Shown here in pieces: positions 8,270 to 17,969 of a stretch of DNA of 64,000 nucleotides (the stretch's first letter is position 1; the number at the start of each line of letters is the position of its first letter). The notes under the pieces are model-generated. The model saw only the letters and a list, made by a program, of their open reading frames with translations. It was not told the DNA's origin and did not search any database. The position numbers and the translations under genes are program-made. The stretch is from Bacteroidia bacterium (GTDB lineage: Bacteria > Bacteroidota > Bacteroidia > SXHM01): NCBI GenBank assembly GCA_022072225.1, contig JAJVIC010000009.1, positions 1,044,482 through 1,108,481 of the forward strand, written 5' to 3'.

Positions 8270-9288
8270 TTCTGTTGTCTATAAAATTGATTAATTAGTT
8301 GAGTAATCTGTTTTGTTTCCAATAGAAAACCATCGTGTCCGTAAAGCGAGTCTATTTCTTTGAAGGTTGCTCCCGGAATATGTTCTGCCAGAAATGCCTG
8401 TTCGTTGGGCGGAAACAAAATATCTGAAGCTATACCAACAGAAAGCGTTTTTGCTTTTACGGAAGCGAGTGCATCCACCACGCTTTTTCTTCCTCTGCCT
8501 ACGTTGTGTGTGTCCATTGCTTTGGAGAGGTACCAATACACATGCGCATTGAAGCGTTTTACCAATTTTTCGCCTTGGTAATTCTGGTAAGAAGAAGCGC
8601 GGAAGTTGTCCGTCTTTTCATTTGTTTCCTCGCTTTGGCTTTGACGGTAAGCATGGTAGTTGCGGTATGAAAGCAAGGCGATTGCGCGAGCCGTTTTCAT
8701 TCCGTTTTTTCCTGCATCAAGGCTTTCTGTTCTGAAAGTAGGGTCGGTTTCCAATGCCATGCGTTGCGCTTCGCGGAAGGCAATTCCCCAGGGCGAATGC
8801 AATGCGCTTGTTGCAATGGTAATAAGGTGTCCGATGCGTTCGGGCTCCATGATGCTCCACTCAATAGCTTGTTGTCCGCCCAGAGAACCACCAATGAGCG
8901 TGTGAATTTTGTCAATTCCCAAATGCGCAGCCAGGCTTTGTTTTGCTTTCACCATATCGCGCACGGTTATTAAAGGAAAACTGAGAAAATAAGGTTTTCC
9001 TGTTTCGGGATTTATGCTTGCCGCGCCTGTTGTTCCGTAAAATGAACCCAAGATGTTGTCGCACACAATAAAGTATTCATCGGGATTGTAGAAGTCTGCA
9101 GTTCCGAATAAACCTTTCCACCAGTCGAACACATCTGAGTTGGCTGTAAGCGCATGGCACACCCAAACCACTTTGCTTTTTCCGGGAACAAAATTTCCGT
9201 ACGTGTGATACGCAACCTCTAATTCGGGAAGGCTTTTGCCGCTCTCTAAAGCAAATTTATTTTTGTAATGAAACGTTCGTGCGCTCAT
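8233..9288 (-). CDS. metX: Homoserine O-acetyltransferase
   Basis: A 351-residue alpha/beta-hydrolase-fold enzyme that acylates homoserine with an acyl-CoA for methionine synthesis. The nucleophile elbow is GGSLGG with Ser at about residue 135. The catalytic acid lies in the region around SVGIASDILFPP and the histidine in SLYGHDGF. Conserved segments include HALTANSD and FFLSFPLIT-like FLSFPLITVRD. The final twelve residues (NVTSSVVEKSKK) and the stop are encoded inside the REP-like inverted repeat, so the natural C terminus was probably replaced by the repeat. The enzyme core ends before that point. It starts 2 bp downstream of metZ, in the same operon. Acetyl versus succinyl preference cannot be judged with certainty. 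Confidence 0.95.
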   Translation of the reverse strand: MSARTFHYKNKFALESGKSLPELEVAYHTYGNFVPGKSKVVWVCHALTANSDVFDWWKGLFGTADFYNPDEYFIVCDNILGSFYGTTGAASINPETGKPYFLSFPLITVRDMVKAKQSLAAHLGIDKIHTLIGGSLGGQQAIEWSIMEPERIGHLITIATSALHSPWGIAFREAQRMALETDPTFRTESLDAGKNGMKTARAIALLSYRNYHAYRQSQSEETNEKTDNFRASSYQNYQGEKLVKRFNAHVYWYLSKAMDTHNVGRGRKSVVDALASVKAKTLSVGIASDILFPPNEQAFLAEHIPGATFKEIDSLYGHDGFLLETKQITQLINQFYRQQNVTSSVVEKSKK

Positions 9289-9290
9289 AG

Positions 9291-10469
9291 TTACTTGCTT
9301 GCATTCAGAGCCTGTTCAACATCGGCAATAATATCATTCACATGTTCCAGTCCAACCGAAATGCGAACCAAACCCGGCAAAATTCCTGATTCCAATCGCT
9401 CGGCTTCTGTCAGTTTTGCATGCGTGGACGAAGCAGGATGTGTAACAATGGAACGTGTATCGCCAAGGTTGGCAGAAATGGAAAGCATTTGCAATGCATC
9501 CATAAACTTGCGTCCGCGCGCTACACCGCCTTTTACTATAAAGGTTACAATTCCACCACCTGCGCTCATTTGTTTTTTAGCAATTTCGTGCTGCGGATGC
9601 GATGGAAGAAATGGATATTTTACCAATTCAATCTCTTTGCTTTGCTCTAACCACTGAGCTAACTTCAGTGCATTATCCGAATGCTTGTCCATGCGCACTG
9701 CCAGTGTTTCCAGGCTTTTTGAAATTATCCAGGCATTGAAAGGCGAAAGTGCGGGACCGGTATGTCTTGCAAATAACTTTATCGTGTCAATATATTTTTT
9801 GCTGCCGTTAATGGTTCCGCCCATCACGCGTCCCTGCCCGTCTAAATACTTTGTTGCCGAATGAATAATTATATCGGCCCCGAATTTTACAGGTTGCTGT
9901 AAATAAGGAGTTGCAAAGCAATTATCCACCACCAGAATCAGGTTGTTTTGCTTGGCAAATTTTCCGAGCCATTCCAAATCAATGATGTCGATTCCCGGGT
10001 TGGATGGAGTTTCTACATAGAGTAGTTTACTTTCTTTTTTTACCGCAGCCTGCCATGTGTCAGGAGCATTGATGTCCACATAACTGTGTGCAATATTCCA
10101 TTTCGGCAGCAGTTTAGTAATTACACTGTGCGTAGAACCGAATATGGAGCGGCAGGAAAGTAAATGGTCGCCTGCATTGAGCAGTGCAGCAAAGGTGGTA
10201 AACACTGCTGCCATGCCTGTTGCGGTAGTAAGTCCGGCTTCTGTTCCTTCCAGTAAATTCATTTTTTCAATCAGCTCACTGTTGTTTGGATTGGTAAAGC
10301 GGCTGTAAATGTTTCCTTCTTTCTCATCTGCAAAAAGCGCACGCATATCTTCCGCATCATCAAACATAAAGCTGGACGTAAGAAAGAGGGGAGTGCTGTG
10401 CTCTTTCTGTGCAGTGCGCTCGGTTTGTGTACGCACGGCAAGGGTTTCAAAGTGTTTTGACTTTGCCAT
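9291..10469 (-). CDS. metZ: O-acylhomoserine sulfhydrylase (Cys/Met metabolism PLP enzyme)
   Basis: A 392-residue fold-type I PLP enzyme of the Cys/Met metabolism family. The Schiff-base lysine is in SATKYLDGQGR (Lys207). Other signatures are YSRFTNPNNSELIEKM near residues 55-70, GMAAVFTTFAALLNAGD, PSNPG and VVDNCFATPYLQQP. The family includes cystathionine gamma-synthase, methionine gamma-lyase and O-succinyl/O-acetylhomoserine sulfhydrylase. The operon context (with MetX and cysH, no cystathionine beta-lyase nearby) favours direct sulfhydrylation of an acylhomoserine to homocysteine. It is separated from the OsmC-like gene by 2 bp and from metX by 2 bp, indicating tight co-expression. Confidence 0.9.
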   Translation of the reverse strand: MAKSKHFETLAVRTQTERTAQKEHSTPLFLTSSFMFDDAEDMRALFADEKEGNIYSRFTNPNNSELIEKMNLLEGTEAGLTTATGMAAVFTTFAALLNAGDHLLSCRSIFGSTHSVITKLLPKWNIAHSYVDINAPDTWQAAVKKESKLLYVETPSNPGIDIIDLEWLGKFAKQNNLILVVDNCFATPYLQQPVKFGADIIIHSATKYLDGQGRVMGGTINGSKKYIDTIKLFARHTGPALSPFNAWIISKSLETLAVRMDKHSDNALKLAQWLEQSKEIELVKYPFLPSHPQHEIAKKQMSAGGGIVTFIVKGGVARGRKFMDALQMLSISANLGDTRSIVTHPASSTHAKLTEAERLESGILPGLVRISVGLEHVNDIIADVEQALNASK

Positions 10470-10471
10470 AA

Positions 10472-10891
10472 TTAGTTTCCGTTGATGCTGAATGAATACG
10501 TAATATTTGCAGTCTTTTCGAGCGTTTTAGCTACTGAACAGTATTTATCTAAAGACAATTTGATGGCGTGCTCTAATTTTTCTTTTTCAATTTTTCCGGT
10601 CAGAATAAACTTGATGTGAATATCGGTAAACAGCGATGGGATTTTGTCTTTCTCGCGTTCTGCCGTAACTACCACATCGTAATCTTCAACCTCCTGTCTT
10701 TGTTTTTTCAGAATGGAGATTACATCAATGCTGGCGCAACCGCCAAGCCCCATCAGAAGCATTTGCATGGGGCGCACACCCAGATCTTCACCTCCATCCT
10801 GCGGTCCGGCATCAATGGATACGGTTCTTCCGTTGGTTCCGGTAGCTTCGAGGTGATAGTTATTGTTGAGTCGTTTTAGTTTTATTTCCAT
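10472..10891 (-). CDS. OsmC-family protein
   Basis: A 139-residue member of the OsmC/Ohr superfamily, whose best known members are thiol-dependent peroxidases acting on organic hydroperoxides. The conserved helix with its cysteine is LLMGLGGCASIDVISILKKQ (Cys at about residue 53). A second family segment, ALDKYCSVAKTL-like LSLDKYCSVAKTLEKTA, follows near 115-130 (second Cys). It sits inside a sulfur-assimilation operon (42 bp after cysH, 2 bp before metZ), which suggests a role linked to sulfur or thiol chemistry, though that link is inferred only from position. Confidence 0.88.
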   Translation of the reverse strand: MEIKLKRLNNNYHLEATGTNGRTVSIDAGPQDGGEDLGVRPMQMLLMGLGGCASIDVISILKKQRQEVEDYDVVVTAEREKDKIPSLFTDIHIKFILTGKIEKEKLEHAIKLSLDKYCSVAKTLEKTANITYSFSINGN

Positions 10892-10933
10892 TTTGTTTCT
10901 CGTAAAGGCGCAAAGAGCGCAAAGTTTTATTGA

Positions 10934-11635
10934 TTATTTCGTTTCGTGTAATCCACATTCTTTTTTTGAATCTTCCCACCACCAGCGGCCTGCGCGTATG
11001 TCTTCGCCCGGTTCAATGGCGCGGGTGCACGGTGCACAACCGATGCTTACAAAACCTTTGTCGTGCAGGGGATTGTAAGGTACGTTGTTTACGTTTAAAT
11101 AGTCAACAACTTTTTCCAAACTCCAGTTGGCAAGCGGATTGTGTTTTATCAGTTGATAGGTTTCGTCCCACTGAAACAGCGGCAGATTTTCGCGTCCTGC
11201 ACTCTGTGCGCTGCGCAACCCTGTTATCCATATATCTTTCCCTTTTAGTGCACGTTGCAGGGGTTCTACTTTGCGGATGTGGCAACATTCCTTACGGTTA
11301 TCCACCGATTCGTAAAAACTGAAGGGTCCTTTTTTTGTAAGTAATTCTTCCGTTTTTATTTTGTCGGGGAAATAGGTTTTTATCTCTTTTTTGTAGCGTT
11401 TAATGGTTCGGTCAAAGGTTTCGTAGGTTTCGTTGAATAATCTTCCGGTATCCAGCGTAAACACTTCCACTGCAAGATTGTTTTTGAAAATAATGTCCGT
11501 CAGCACCTGGTCTTCCTGCCCGAAACTGGTGGAGAAAACAATCTGTTTGTAGTCTTGTGCAAGCGCAGTAATAACTTCGGGAATTGGTTTTCCTTTAAAC
11601 TGTTCTGATAAATTTTGAGCGGTAACTAATGACAT
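10934..11635 (-). CDS. cysH: Assimilatory adenylyl-/phosphoadenylyl-sulfate reductase
   Basis: A 233-residue member of the CysH family that reduces activated sulfate (APS or PAPS) to sulfite. The nucleotide-binding region FSTSFGQEDQV is at about residues 34-44, and FTLDTGRLFNETY at 59-71. It has the Cys-Cys pair at 117-118 (NRKECCHIRK) and CxxC at 200/203 (GCAPCTR). These bind the 4Fe-4S cluster that marks the APS-type reductases. The catalytic cysteine is C227 in KECGLHE near the C terminus. It is the first gene of the operon leading to osmC-like, metZ, metX and hom. Upstream lie a Cys-rich leader ORF and a strong promoter, so expression is probably cysteine-controlled. Confidence 0.94.
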   Translation of the reverse strand: MSLVTAQNLSEQFKGKPIPEVITALAQDYKQIVFSTSFGQEDQVLTDIIFKNNLAVEVFTLDTGRLFNETYETFDRTIKRYKKEIKTYFPDKIKTEELLTKKGPFSFYESVDNRKECCHIRKVEPLQRALKGKDIWITGLRSAQSAGRENLPLFQWDETYQLIKHNPLANWSLEKVVDYLNVNNVPYNPLHDKGFVSIGCAPCTRAIEPGEDIRAGRWWWEDSKKECGLHETK

Positions 11636-11660
11636 TTTGTTGCTGTTAATTTTGACTTAA

Positions 11661-11681
11661 GTCGGGATTGCAAATCCCGAC
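11661..11681 (-). promoter_or_regulatory. Hairpin in the cysH leader (possible attenuator)
   Basis: Read on the minus strand, GTCGGGATT and AATCCCGAC form a perfect 9-bp stem with a 3-nt loop, 25 bp before the cysH start. An overlapping alternative stem (CCCGA with TCGGG) just upstream would use the same bases, giving the mutually exclusive pair expected for attenuation. No strong T run follows, so it could instead act by blocking translation or be a REP-like element. Confidence 0.5.
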
Positions 11682-11735
11682 CAACTTCGGGGTTCCCTTG
11701 CGGGAGGAGATGTTGAAGGCGATATGGGAAATGCC

Positions 11736-11810
11736 TTAACAACAGCAGCAACAGCAACACATCAACCCGTTGGGTGCAATAGAAGAATGGCGGTGTGTAA
11801 TTTGATTCAT
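11736..11810 (-). CDS. Cysteine-rich leader peptide (24 residues, ends in seven Cys)
   Basis: A small ORF too short for routine calling. It begins at ATG 11810-11808 (MNQITHRHSS...), continues through ...IAPNGLM and ends with seven consecutive Cys codons (TGT TGC TGT TGC TGC TGT TGT) directly before TAA at 11738-11736. It begins 18 bp after a near-perfect promoter -7 box and lies 100 bp upstream of cysH, the first sulfur-assimilation gene. The codon run is exactly what a ribosome-stalling attenuator sensing charged tRNA-Cys would need, so the peptide itself is probably not the functional product. This parallels the His-rich leader ahead of the his operon in the same window. Function is inferred from architecture. 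Confidence 0.82.
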   Translation of the reverse strand: MNQITHRHSSIAPNGLMCCCCCCC

Positions 11811-11827
11811 GCTGTTGAATGAGGCGG

Positions 11828-11859
11828 CAAATATAAATTCAAATGACTTAGCTTCCAAA
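11828..11859 (-). promoter_or_regulatory. Bacteroidota-type promoter of the sulfur/methionine operon
   Basis: On the minus strand TTTG (11859-11856) is followed after exactly 20 bp by TATATTTG (11835-11828). This matches the TTTG - 17-23 bp - TAnnTTTG consensus of Bacteroidota vegetative promoters. The Cys-rich leader starts 18 bp downstream. It lies only 24 bp beyond the end of hisIE. Confidence 0.8.
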
Positions 11860-11883
11860 TAATTTATCTATCGATTAAGTAGG

Positions 11884-12480
11884 TTATTGTTTATGCCGTT
11901 CTTCCAATTTCTTTATAACATCTTCAAGGGTTAAGTCTTTTGCAGCCAGCAATACTAAATAATGAAAAAGCAGGTCTGCGGCTTCTCCGATAAATAAATC
12001 CTTATTGCTGTCTTTGGCTTCGATCACTAATTCTACTGCTTCTTCGCCCACTTTCTGTGCTATTTTATTGATGCCTTTTTCAAATAAATCTGAAGTGTAT
12101 GATTTTGCTGAAGGATTGTTTTTTCTGTCGCGAATGATTTTTTCCAGCTTCTCAAGAAACAGCGCATTGGAAGAGTTTTTTTCATTGAAACAGGTGTCGC
12201 TGCCTTTGTGACAAACAGGCCCAAGTGGATTTGCTTTTATCAGCAGGGTGTCGTTATCACAGTCTTCAACAATAGAAACCACATCCAGGAAATTACCTGA
12301 AGTTTCACCCTTTGTCCAAAGCCGGTTTTTAGTGCGGCTGAAAAAAGTAACTCTCTTTTCATTTTTGGTTTTTTCAAACGCCTCGCTGTTCATGTAGCCA
12401 AGCATCAGAACTTTTGAAGTTTTTGCATCCTGAACTATTACAGGAATTAATCCGCCTGATTTTTCAAAATCTAAGTTCAT
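11884..12480 (-). CDS. hisIE: Bifunctional phosphoribosyl-AMP cyclohydrolase / phosphoribosyl-ATP pyrophosphatase
   Basis: A 198-residue fusion catalysing the second and third steps of histidine synthesis. The N-terminal HisI part has MLGYMN, the block [19 protein letters not shown] (about residues 45-63), a metal-binding Asp/Cys cluster [12 protein letters not shown], and [12 protein letters not shown]. The C-terminal HisE part (about 105-198) shows the NTP pyrophosphohydrolase helices [34 protein letters not shown] and [13 protein letters not shown]. It starts 4 bp inside hisF and is the last gene of the his operon, ending just before the promoter for the sulfur operon. No separate terminator was recognised. 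Confidence 0.95.
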   Translation of the reverse strand: MNLDFEKSGGLIPVIVQDAKTSKVLMLGYMNSEAFEKTKNEKRVTFFSRTKNRLWTKGETSGNFLDVVSIVEDCDNDTLLIKANPLGPVCHKGSDTCFNEKNSSNALFLEKLEKIIRDRKNNPSAKSYTSDLFEKGINKIAQKVGEEAVELVIEAKDSNKDLFIGEAADLLFHYLVLLAAKDLTLEDVIKKLEERHKQ

Positions 12481-13232
12481 AGTCTTACGGGTATTTGTTG
12501 TTGTGCTAAATAGCTTTTAAGATCTTTTATTTCTATTTCTTTGAAATGGAAAACACTTGCAGCCAATGCTGCATCGGCTTTTCCTTTAGTAAAGGCCTCC
12601 AGAAAATGTTCGGGTTTTCCTGCACCACCGGAGGCAATAACGGGAATGGAAATCATGTCGGAGATGCGTGCCAGTTCTTCGCAGGCAAAACCGTTTTTGG
12701 TCCCGTCATGGTTCATGGAAGTGAACAGGATTTCTCCTGCACCCAATTTCTCCAATTGTTTCACCCAATCTTCGAGATGCAATTCGGTTTCAATTCTTCC
12801 TCCGTTGAGAAAAACTTTCCATACTCCGTTTATGTTTTTTGCATCAACAGCAACTACTACGCACTGACTTCCAAAACGAGAAGCTATATCAGAAACAAGT
12901 TCAGGACGCTTTACTGCTGCTGAGTTAACAGAGATTTTGTCTGCGCCAGCATTCAGCAAAGCCGATACATCTTCAACAGATGAAATGCCGCCACCAACTG
13001 TAAACGGAATATTCAGATTCAGGGCAATGCGGCTTACTAATTCAATCAGAGTTTTTCGTTTTTCGTGCGTGGCGGTAATGTCTAAAAAAACAAGTTCATC
13101 AGCGCCTTCTTCGGCATAGCGTTTGCCAAGCTCCACCGGGTCACCCGCATCGCGAAGGTCAAGGAAATTTACTCCCTTTACGGTTCTTCCGTCTTTTATA
13201 TCAAGGCATGGTATGATGCGTTTGGTCAGCAC
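12477..13232 (-). CDS. hisF: Imidazole glycerol phosphate synthase, cyclase subunit
   Basis: A 251-residue TIM-barrel cyclase that, with HisH, converts PRFAR and glutamine-derived ammonia into imidazole glycerol phosphate and AICAR. The N terminus [19 protein letters not shown] holds the catalytic Asp (about residue 11). FTVGGGI and [12 protein letters not shown] are phosphate-binding loops, and the second catalytic Asp is in [21 protein letters not shown] is the conserved loop near the C-terminal half. It overlaps hisIE by 4 bp and follows hisA by 4 bp. Confidence 0.97.
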   Translation of the reverse strand: MLTKRIIPCLDIKDGRTVKGVNFLDLRDAGDPVELGKRYAEEGADELVFLDITATHEKRKTLIELVSRIALNLNIPFTVGGGISSVEDVSALLNAGADKISVNSAAVKRPELVSDIASRFGSQCVVVAVDAKNINGVWKVFLNGGRIETELHLEDWVKQLEKLGAGEILFTSMNHDGTKNGFACEELARISDMISIPVIASGGAGKPEHFLEAFTKGKADAALAASVFHFKEIEIKDLKSYLAQQQIPVRL

Positions 13233-13236
13233 AAAT

Positions 13237-13947
13237 TCAGGATTTCAGTTCACTTAATTTTATTTTTCCTTCATAAAATGCTTTGCCAACAATTGCCCCG
13301 TAAAGCCCGGCATTTTTGAGTTCTGCAAGATTACTGACAGACGAAACGCCACCGCTGGCAATTAATTTAATTGCAGGAAATCTTGAGATAATCTGTTTGT
13401 ATAGTTCGGTGGCTGTTCCTTGCAGCAAACCATCTTTTGATATATCGGTGCAGATAACATACACAATTCCGCTATTGATATAATTTTCAAGAAAAGTAAA
13501 CAGCTCTTCCTGTGACTCTTCTTTCCATCCGTTCACGGCAATTTTTCCGTTTTTAACATCTGCACCAAGTATGATTTTTTCTGCTCCGAAGGTATTTATC
13601 CATTCGATAAACATCGGCTTATTTTTTACTGCAATGCTGCCGCCAGTAATCTGATTTGCCCCGCATTCAAAGGCTATTCGTATATCATCATTTGATTTTA
13701 TTCCGCCTCCGAAATCAATTTTCAGACTGGTGTTTTTAGAAATGGTTTCCAATACTTTGTAGTTGACAATGTGCTGTGATTTTGCTCCGTCAAGGTCAAC
13801 CAGATGAAGGTGTGTAATTCCTGCAGATTCAAATTCTTTAGCAACATCCAATGGATTATCGCTGTAGATTTTTTTCTGCGAATAATCGCCCTGCGTAAGT
13901 CGTACACACTTTCCGTCAATAATATCTATGGCAGGAATAATAATCAT
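13237..13947 (-). CDS. hisA: ProFAR isomerase
   Basis: A 236-residue TIM barrel that isomerises ProFAR to PRFAR in histidine synthesis. The start [21 protein letters not shown] includes the catalytic Asp (about residue 8) and the general substrate loop. [19 protein letters not shown] and IASGGVSSV are the barrel phosphate loops. The second catalytic Asp lies in [14 protein letters not shown]. Its start codon shares one base with the hisH stop codon. Confidence 0.97.
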   Translation of the reverse strand: MIIIPAIDIIDGKCVRLTQGDYSQKKIYSDNPLDVAKEFESAGITHLHLVDLDGAKSQHIVNYKVLETISKNTSLKIDFGGGIKSNDDIRIAFECGANQITGGSIAVKNKPMFIEWINTFGAEKIILGADVKNGKIAVNGWKEESQEELFTFLENYINSGIVYVICTDISKDGLLQGTATELYKQIISRFPAIKLIASGGVSSVSNLAELKNAGLYGAIVGKAFYEGKIKLSELKS

Positions 13948-14525
13948 CAGAGCGACAAAAAGTTTTTTAAGATTTGCTCGCCAACAGTGCTGCTTTTTTC
14001 AGGATGAAACTGAACGGCATAAAAATTATTTTTCTGCAATGCAGCGCTGAATGAATTGATGTAATTTGTTTCGACAATAGTGTGTTCTCCGGTTTCTGCA
14101 TAATAGCTGTGAACATAATAGACAAAGCTGTTTTCGCTGCAATCCCTGAATAATGAACTTTTCAGCTTGCTGATGTTGTTCCAGCCAACATGAGGAACTT
14201 TTAAAACACGTTCAAACTTTTTGACCATCACTGGAAAAATCCCTAGACAATCAGTATTGCTTTCTTCCGAGTGCTGACACATCAATTGAAGTCCAAGACA
14301 AATTCCCAGAACGGGCTGTGATAATTGCGGAATCAGTTTATCCAGATTTTTCTCTTTCAGGAATTTCATGGCTGTGCCAGCCTCTCCAACACCGGGAAAT
14401 ATTACCTTTTCAGCTTTCAGTAATTGTTCCGCATCACTTGTTAAAACGGGTTCAATACCGAGCCTGTTCAATGCAAATCGCACCGATTGTATATTTCCTG
14501 CATTGTAGTCAATAATAGCTATCAT
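13947..14525 (-). CDS. hisH: Imidazole glycerol phosphate synthase, glutaminase subunit
   Basis: A 192-residue class I glutamine amidotransferase that supplies ammonia to HisF. The nucleophile is Cys in [12 protein letters not shown] (about residue 74). The His/Glu pair is in VQFHPEKSS near the C terminus (about residues 173-175). [13 protein letters not shown] is the oxyanion region. The start overlaps hisB by 4 bp and the stop overlaps hisA by 1 bp, consistent with translational coupling of a two-subunit enzyme. Confidence 0.97.
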   Translation of the reverse strand: MIAIIDYNAGNIQSVRFALNRLGIEPVLTSDAEQLLKAEKVIFPGVGEAGTAMKFLKEKNLDKLIPQLSQPVLGICLGLQLMCQHSEESNTDCLGIFPVMVKKFERVLKVPHVGWNNISKLKSSLFRDCSENSFVYYVHSYYAETGEHTIVETNYINSFSAALQKNNFYAVQFHPEKSSTVGEQILKNFLSL

Positions 14526-15631
14526 AAAACGCCCTTTGTGGAGGGTAATTCATTGTTTGTTGCATCACGTTTTACAGCCATTTTTATTGCTTTTGCAAAC
14601 GCCTTGAAAATTGCTTCAATCTTGTGATGTTCGTTGGTTCCTTCTGCTTTTATATTCAGATTACACTTTGCCGAATCGGTAAATGATTTAAAAAAATGAA
14701 AAAACATTTCGGTAGGCATTTTGCCAATTTTTTCACGTTTAAATTCAGCCTGCCATTCAACCCAGTTACGACCGCCAAAGTCAACAGCCACCTGTGCCAG
14801 GCAATCATCCATTGGCAAGCAAAAACCGTAACGTTCCATTCCTTTTTTATTTCCCAATGCTTTCAGAAATGCTTCTCCCAGCGTAATAGCAGTATCTTCA
14901 ATGGTGTGGTGTTCGTCAATGTGCAAATCGCCTTTGGTCTGAATTTCCAAATCAATATTTCCATGCCTGGCAATCTGTTCCAGCATGTGATCAAAAAAAG
15001 CCAGACCGGTTGAAATGCCTGACTTTCCTGTGCCGTCAAGGTTTACGGAGATGTTGATTTTTGTTTCTTTGGTGTTTCTTTCCACACTTGCTTTGCGTGG
15101 CGGTAATTTGAGGAAAGTATAAATCGCGTCCCAGTTGGTTGTTGCAAGCGCAAGCACACCCAAATCATTTTCCAGTTTTTTTTCAGCATCGCCAATAAAC
15201 AGTGCTTTTGCTCCAAGATTTTTTGCTAATTCAACATCGGTTGCACGGTCGCCAACAACAAAGGAATTGGCTAGGTCGTAATCACCGGAAATGTATTTTG
15301 TCAGTAAACCTGTTTTGGGTTTTCGGGTTGGCGCATTGTCTTTTGGAAACGACTTGTCAATCAGAATTTCAGAGAATACAATTCCTTCGCCTTTCAGTGT
15401 TTTCAGCATTTTATTCTGTGCAGGCCAAAATGTTTCTTCAGGGAATGAAGGTGTGCCAAGCCCATCCTGATTGGTTACTATCACTAATTCATAGTCAAGC
15501 TCAGCAGCAATTTTTGCTAAGGCAGTAATTGCACCCGGAACAAATTCCAGTTTTTCAAGACTGTCTATTTGTTCGTCAGCAGGCTCAACGATTATCGTTC
15601 CGTCCCGGTCAATAAAAAGCACTTTTTTCAT
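14522..15631 (-). CDS. hisB: Bifunctional histidinol-phosphatase / imidazoleglycerol-phosphate dehydratase
   Basis: A 369-residue fusion catalysing two his-pathway steps. The N-terminal HAD-type phosphatase (about residues 1-165) carries the DxDGT motif in [14 protein letters not shown] and a late [10 protein letters not shown] motif. The C-terminal dehydratase (about 175-369) has the metal-binding motifs [15 protein letters not shown] and [20 protein letters not shown], and [13 protein letters not shown]. Both active sites appear complete. Overlaps of 4 bp link it to hisC and hisH. Confidence 0.97.
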   Translation of the reverse strand: MKKVLFIDRDGTIIVEPADEQIDSLEKLEFVPGAITALAKIAAELDYELVIVTNQDGLGTPSFPEETFWPAQNKMLKTLKGEGIVFSEILIDKSFPKDNAPTRKPKTGLLTKYISGDYDLANSFVVGDRATDVELAKNLGAKALFIGDAEKKLENDLGVLALATTNWDAIYTFLKLPPRKASVERNTKETKINISVNLDGTGKSGISTGLAFFDHMLEQIARHGNIDLEIQTKGDLHIDEHHTIEDTAITLGEAFLKALGNKKGMERYGFCLPMDDCLAQVAVDFGGRNWVEWQAEFKREKIGKMPTEMFFHFFKSFTDSAKCNLNIKAEGTNEHHKIEAIFKAFAKAIKMAVKRDATNNELPSTKGVL

Positions 15632-16677
15632 GTTTGTTTGTAGTTTTTCAATGCATTTAACAATGAATCATTTTCGTCTTTTGTTCCAATGGTAATGCGG
15701 ATACACCCTTCGCATAACTCTACTTTTGAACGATCGCGCACTACAATGCTTTCATTTGCCAGATAGCTGTAAACCAATCTTGCATTATCAACTTTTACAA
15801 GAATAAAATTAGCATCTGACGGATAAATATGCCTTACAGATTTAAGTGTTGAAAGTTCAGCAACTAAACGTGTTCTTTCAGCAATAATTTCAGCGATGCA
15901 CGTTTTGGTTTTAGCAGGATTCTTCAGCGCTTCCAGAGCCAGTTGCTGGGTAACTCCACTGATGTTGTAAGGCGGTTTTATCTTTGAAAGAATGTTAATG
16001 ATTTTTTCGTCAGCGAATGCCATTCCAAGCCTCAGGGAAGCCATTCCCCATGCTTTTGAAAAGGTTTGTAAAACAACAAGATTAGGATAGTTGTTAATTG
16101 AAGCAACAAAACTTTTTTGCTCTGAAAAGTCAATATAAGCTTCATCAATTACTACAATTCCGTTGAATTTTTCAAGCACCTGTTCAATCAGCTCCGGTTG
16201 AAAAGAATTTGCAGTGGGGTTGTTTGGCGAGCAGAAAAAGATAAGCCGTGTGTTGTGGTCAGTTTTATTCAGAATTAAATTTATGTCGGGCTGAAAATCT
16301 TCATTCAGCAAAGCTTTATTAACTGTTACATCATTGATGTTTGCAGCCACTTCATACATTCCGTAAGTGGGAGGAAGAATAATTGCATTGCTTTTTCCCG
16401 GTTCGCAGAAAGCACGGAACAGCAAATCAATCCCCTCGTCACTGCCGTTTCCCAGAAAAATGTTTTTAGCTTCTACTCCTTTAACATCTGCAATTTTTTC
16501 TTTCAGTTTTTTCTGATGCGGGTCGGGATAGCGGTTGTAGCCAGTGTTAAAAGGATTTTCGTTTGCATCGAGAAATATGCCTTCACTGCCTTTAAATTCA
16601 TCGCGCGCAGAAGAGTAGGGGACAAGTTTCTTTACATTGTCTCTTGTTATTGCATCAAGATTGAAGGTCGTATTCAT
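15628..16677 (-). CDS. hisC: Histidinol-phosphate aminotransferase
   Basis: A 349-residue fold-type I PLP aminotransferase that converts imidazole acetol phosphate to histidinol phosphate. The PLP lysine is in [15 protein letters not shown] (Lys at about residue 208). Other markers are [45 protein letters not shown] and [11 protein letters not shown]. It overlaps hisD and hisB by 4 bp each, in the usual hisG-D-C-B order. Confidence 0.97.
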   Translation of the reverse strand: MNTTFNLDAITRDNVKKLVPYSSARDEFKGSEGIFLDANENPFNTGYNRYPDPHQKKLKEKIADVKGVEAKNIFLGNGSDEGIDLLFRAFCEPGKSNAIILPPTYGMYEVAANINDVTVNKALLNEDFQPDINLILNKTDHNTRLIFFCSPNNPTANSFQPELIEQVLEKFNGIVVIDEAYIDFSEQKSFVASINNYPNLVVLQTFSKAWGMASLRLGMAFADEKIINILSKIKPPYNISGVTQQLALEALKNPAKTKTCIAEIIAERTRLVAELSTLKSVRHIYPSDANFILVKVDNARLVYSYLANESIVVRDRSKVELCEGCIRITIGTKDENDSLLNALKNYKQT

Positions 16678-17969
16678 TTATTGTTTATTCGTATTGACAC
16701 TGCATTGGCATGAGCCTGCAACTGTTCAGCTTCTGCCATGGTTACTATTGTTTTTCCAAGTTTCCTGATACCCGATTCAGATAATTTCTGAAACGTAATT
16801 TTCTTTACAAAACTATCTAAGGAAACCCCGCTGTATGCTCTTGCAAAACCTCCGGTTGGCAAGGTGTGGTTAGTTCCTGAAGCATAGTCACCTGCAGCTT
16901 CGGGTGTGTAGTTGCCAATAAAAACAGAACCTGCATTAGTAATTTGTAAAGCTACCTGATCTGCATTGTTTACTGCCAGTATCAAATGTTCAGGTGCATA
17001 ATTGTTGATGAATGCTATGGTCTCTTCATTTTTAGTTTTATCAAAAATCACTGCCAGACTGTTTGTTAAAGCTTTTTTTGCTAACTCTTTTCGGGGTAAA
17101 ACAGCAAGTTGTTTATTCAATTCTGCCAACACATCGTCAACTACTTTTTGAGAATCTGAAACAAGTATTACCTGACTGTCTTCACCATGTTCAGCCTGCG
17201 AAAGCAAATCAGCGGCTACAAATTCCGGAATGCAAGACTCATCTGCATAAACAAGCACTTCAGAAGGGCCGGCAGGCATATCTATGGCAATGCCTTTTGA
17301 ATTAATAAGTTGTTTTGCTGCCGTTACATATTGATTTCCGGGACCGAAAATTTTGTAAACAGCAGGAATGCTTTCTGTTCCGAAAGCCATGGCAGCAATA
17401 GCCTGTGCGCCTCCTGCTTTAAACACTTTTTTTACTCCTGAAATTTTTGCGGCAAATAAAATGGCAGGATGTATTTTGCCATCTTTTCCCGGAGGTGAAC
17501 ACAAAATAATTTCTTTACAACCCGCGATTTCTGCCGGAACCGCAAGCATTAAAACAGTTGAAAACAAAGGCGCAGACCCACCGGGAACGTAAAGTCCAAC
17601 TTTTTCTATTCCAACTGATTTTCGCCAGCAGTGCACTCCGGGTGTGGTTTCAATAATTTTTTCATCTTCTTTTTGTGATGCATGAAAGGTTGAGATATTC
17701 TTTTTTGCCTGCTCTATTGCTTCTTTTAATTCTTCTGAAATTTCCTGTTCTGCTTCTGAAAATTCTTTTTCAGTTACCTGCAGTTGTGTTATTTCTGTTT
17801 TGTCAAAACGAAGTGTATATTCACGTAAAGCCTTGTCGCCATTTGATTTTACGTTGTCGAGTATTTCTGAAACACTCGCATAAAGTGTTGATGAGTCAAA
17901 GTAGGGACGGAAAAGTAATGTCCTTTGTTGTTCTTTGTCGGGGTTAATAATGAGTTTCATTTTATACAA
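16674..17969 (-). CDS. hisD: Histidinol dehydrogenase
   Basis: A 431-residue NAD-dependent zinc enzyme that oxidises histidinol to histidine in two steps. Signature pieces are GLYVPGGSAPLFSTVLMLAVPA (about residues 126-147), KIFGPGNQYVTAAKQ, DMPAGPSEVLVYADE, DLLSQAEHGEDSQ with metal-ligand and catalytic residues, and PEHLILAVNNAD. The start at 17969 overlaps hisG by 8 bp; an in-frame Met three codons in (17960) would give a 1-bp gap and is equally plausible. Confidence 0.97.
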   Translation of the reverse strand: MYKMKLIINPDKEQQRTLLFRPYFDSSTLYASVSEILDNVKSNGDKALREYTLRFDKTEITQLQVTEKEFSEAEQEISEELKEAIEQAKKNISTFHASQKEDEKIIETTPGVHCWRKSVGIEKVGLYVPGGSAPLFSTVLMLAVPAEIAGCKEIILCSPPGKDGKIHPAILFAAKISGVKKVFKAGGAQAIAAMAFGTESIPAVYKIFGPGNQYVTAAKQLINSKGIAIDMPAGPSEVLVYADESCIPEFVAADLLSQAEHGEDSQVILVSDSQKVVDDVLAELNKQLAVLPRKELAKKALTNSLAVIFDKTKNEETIAFINNYAPEHLILAVNNADQVALQITNAGSVFIGNYTPEAAGDYASGTNHTLPTGGFARAYSGVSLDSFVKKITFQKLSESGIRKLGKTIVTMAEAEQLQAHANAVSIRINNK

